From assembly GCF_900078335.1 (NCBI RefSeq), contig NZ_FKBR01000011.1, positions 89,732 through 153,731 of the forward strand: a stretch of 64,000 nt of DNA. Reading direction: 5' to 3'. A program made the translations under genes and the position numbers. The notes beneath the pieces are model-generated. The model searched no databases. It saw only the letters and a program-made list of their open reading frames with translations, and was not told where the DNA came from. Of this stretch, positions 63,040-64,000 are shown one piece after another (position 1 is the stretch's first letter; each line of letters begins with the position of its first letter). This DNA is from Bordetella trematum (GTDB taxonomy: Bacteria; Pseudomonadota; Gammaproteobacteria; Burkholderiales; Burkholderiaceae_B).

Positions 63040-63903
63040 TTACCAGGCGTGCACCGCCTCATCGGGGAAGCGTTGCTCGCGCACCTCGCGCACATAAGCC
63101 TCGAAGGCTGCACGCACTCCGCCCGCCTCGGCCATGAAGTTCTTCACGAAACGAGGCGTCTTGCCCAGGCTGGCGCCCAGCATATCGTGCATGACCAGCA
63201 CCTGACCGGCCGTGCCTGCACCGGCGCCGATGCCGATGGTGTGGCAGGACGGCATGGCCTGGGTAATGCGCGTCGACAGCGCGGCCGGCACCATTTCAAG
63301 CACCAGCAGGGTGGCGCCGGCCTCGGCCAGTTCGCAGGAATGCCGCATCAGCAGCTCAGCCGATGCCTCATCGCGGCCTTGCACCCGGTAGCCGCTCAGG
63401 GCTGCCACGGTCTGCGGCGTGAGGCCCAGGTGGGCGCACACCGGCACGCCGCGCTCGACCAGATAGCGCACCAGCGGCGCTGTCCAGCCGCCACCCTCGA
63501 GCTTGACCATCTGCGCGCCGGCCTGCATCAGCTGCGTGCAGCTGCGCATCGCTTCCTCGTGGCTGCCGTGATAGCTGCCAAAGGGCAGGTCGGCCAGCAA
63601 CAAGGGCCCGCCGCCGGCTGCAGCCAGGCCGCGCGCCACGCTGGCGGTGTGATACGCCATTTCGTCGAGCGTGACCGGCACCGTGCTGTCGCGGCCCTGG
63701 GACACCATGCCCAGCGAGTCGCCCACCAGCACCATGTCCACGCCTGCCTGCGCGGCCAGGCCGGCGAAGGTGGCATCGTAGGCCGTGAGCATCACGATCT
63801 TTTCGCCCGCCTGGCGCATTTCCTGCAGGCGGCGTGGCGTGATTTTCCGAACCGGGCCCGCACCGCCGTAGGGCGCGGACGCAGCTTGTTGGGGCGACGT
63901 CAT
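63040..63903 (-). CDS. panB: 3-methyl-2-oxobutanoate hydroxymethyltransferase
   Basis: First enzyme of pantothenate synthesis; adds a hydroxymethyl group to ketoisovalerate. The 287 residues include [28 protein letters not shown] in parts, the Mg-binding Asp, and the catalytic region VKLEGGGW and [20 protein letters not shown]. The N-terminal ~20 residues (rich in Ala, Gln, Gly) extend beyond the usual fold. Its 3' end converges with the repair cluster 15 bases away. Confidence 0.96.
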   Translation of the reverse strand: MTSPQQAASAPYGGAGPVRKITPRRLQEMRQAGEKIVMLTAYDATFAGLAAQAGVDMVLVGDSLGMVSQGRDSTVPVTLDEMAYHTASVARGLAAAGGGPLLLADLPFGSYHGSHEEAMRSCTQLMQAGAQMVKLEGGGWTAPLVRYLVERGVPVCAHLGLTPQTVAALSGYRVQGRDEASAELLMRHSCELAEAGATLLVLEMVPAALSTRITQAMPSCHTIGIGAGAGTAGQVLVMHDMLGASLGKTPRFVKNFMAEAGGVRAAFEAYVREVREQRFPDEAVHAW

Positions 63904-63943
63904 TGGGGTTTCCTCCTTGTGAAGATGGCAAGACTACACCAAT

Positions 63944-63990
63944 GGCGCGGCGCCCCGCCCCTGTCAGGCGCAGGGGCGGGGCGCCGCGCC
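63944..63990. repeat. 20-bp perfect inverted repeat upstream of panB
   Basis: A 20-base G+C-rich arm (63944-63963) is the exact reverse complement of 63971-63990, with a 7-base spacer TCAGGCG. No T-run follows on the visible side. It starts 40 bases upstream of the panB start. It could be a terminator for a gene beyond the right edge or a transcript end-stabilising hairpin. Confidence 0.7.
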
Positions 63991-64000
63991 GCTTCAATCC

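Overview
The window is GC-rich, densely packed chromosomal DNA from a betaproteobacterium, most likely Alcaligenaceae (Bordetella or Achromobacter type). The grounds are gene content and order: an atpIBEFHAGDC operon followed by hemE, priA and rep, and a complete hurIR-bhuRSTUV haem uptake locus, which is characterised in Bordetella. Species is not assigned. No insertion sequence, prophage, integrase or CRISPR array was seen.

Layout. 1-5548 (minus): rep (cut by the window edge), priA, hemE and a Fis-type regulator with a degenerate receiver domain. 5720-13053 (minus): the whole F1Fo ATP synthase operon with a candidate promoter near 13350 and a terminator near 5680. 13631-24823: housekeeping genes on both strands (enoyl-CoA hydratase, M61 peptidase, flavoprotein, folB, ttcA, a 2-hydroxyacid dehydrogenase, a DsbC-like protein, a UbiH-type hydroxylase, mltA, apaG, rpe, gph). 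24867-29033 (plus): a tryptophan operon, trpL-trpE-trpG-trpD-trpC, controlled by a clear attenuator. 29182-32102: a zinc alcohol dehydrogenase, a DsbA/HCCA-isomerase protein and a divergent LysR regulator.

32112-42321 (minus) is a self-contained selenocysteine and formate respiration island. Formate dehydrogenase alpha carries an in-frame UGA (Sec) followed by a SECIS-like hairpin. It is followed by the beta and gamma subunits, fdhE, selA, selB, the tRNA-Sec gene selC and selD. The user and the makers of selenocysteine therefore sit together, several with overlapping stop and start codons.

42604-47403: a DUF1254 protein, an acyl-CoA thioesterase and a three-gene minus-strand group (beta-propeller, polysaccharide deacetylase-like, sterol desaturase-like). 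It is divergent from the haem locus across an intergenic region with Fur-box-like sequence. 47581-55399 (plus): hurI (ECF sigma), hurR (anti-sigma), bhuR (TonB receptor), bhuS, bhuT, bhuU and bhuV, forming an outer-to-inner membrane haem path with surface signalling. 55766-58471: an autotransporter.

59264-63024 (plus) is an alkylation-repair cluster: a 2OG-Fe(II) oxygenase, alkB, ogt, ada, a second oxygenase-like protein and a small Ada-zinc-domain-like protein. It is the most unusual part of the window. Ada has lost all four zinc-binding cysteines, including the methylphosphotriester acceptor, but keeps its AraC and methyltransferase domains. The second oxygenase has lost all three iron ligands relative to its neighbour. 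The small 87-residue protein keeps an Ada-like RPCxxC motif. panB (minus) closes the window.
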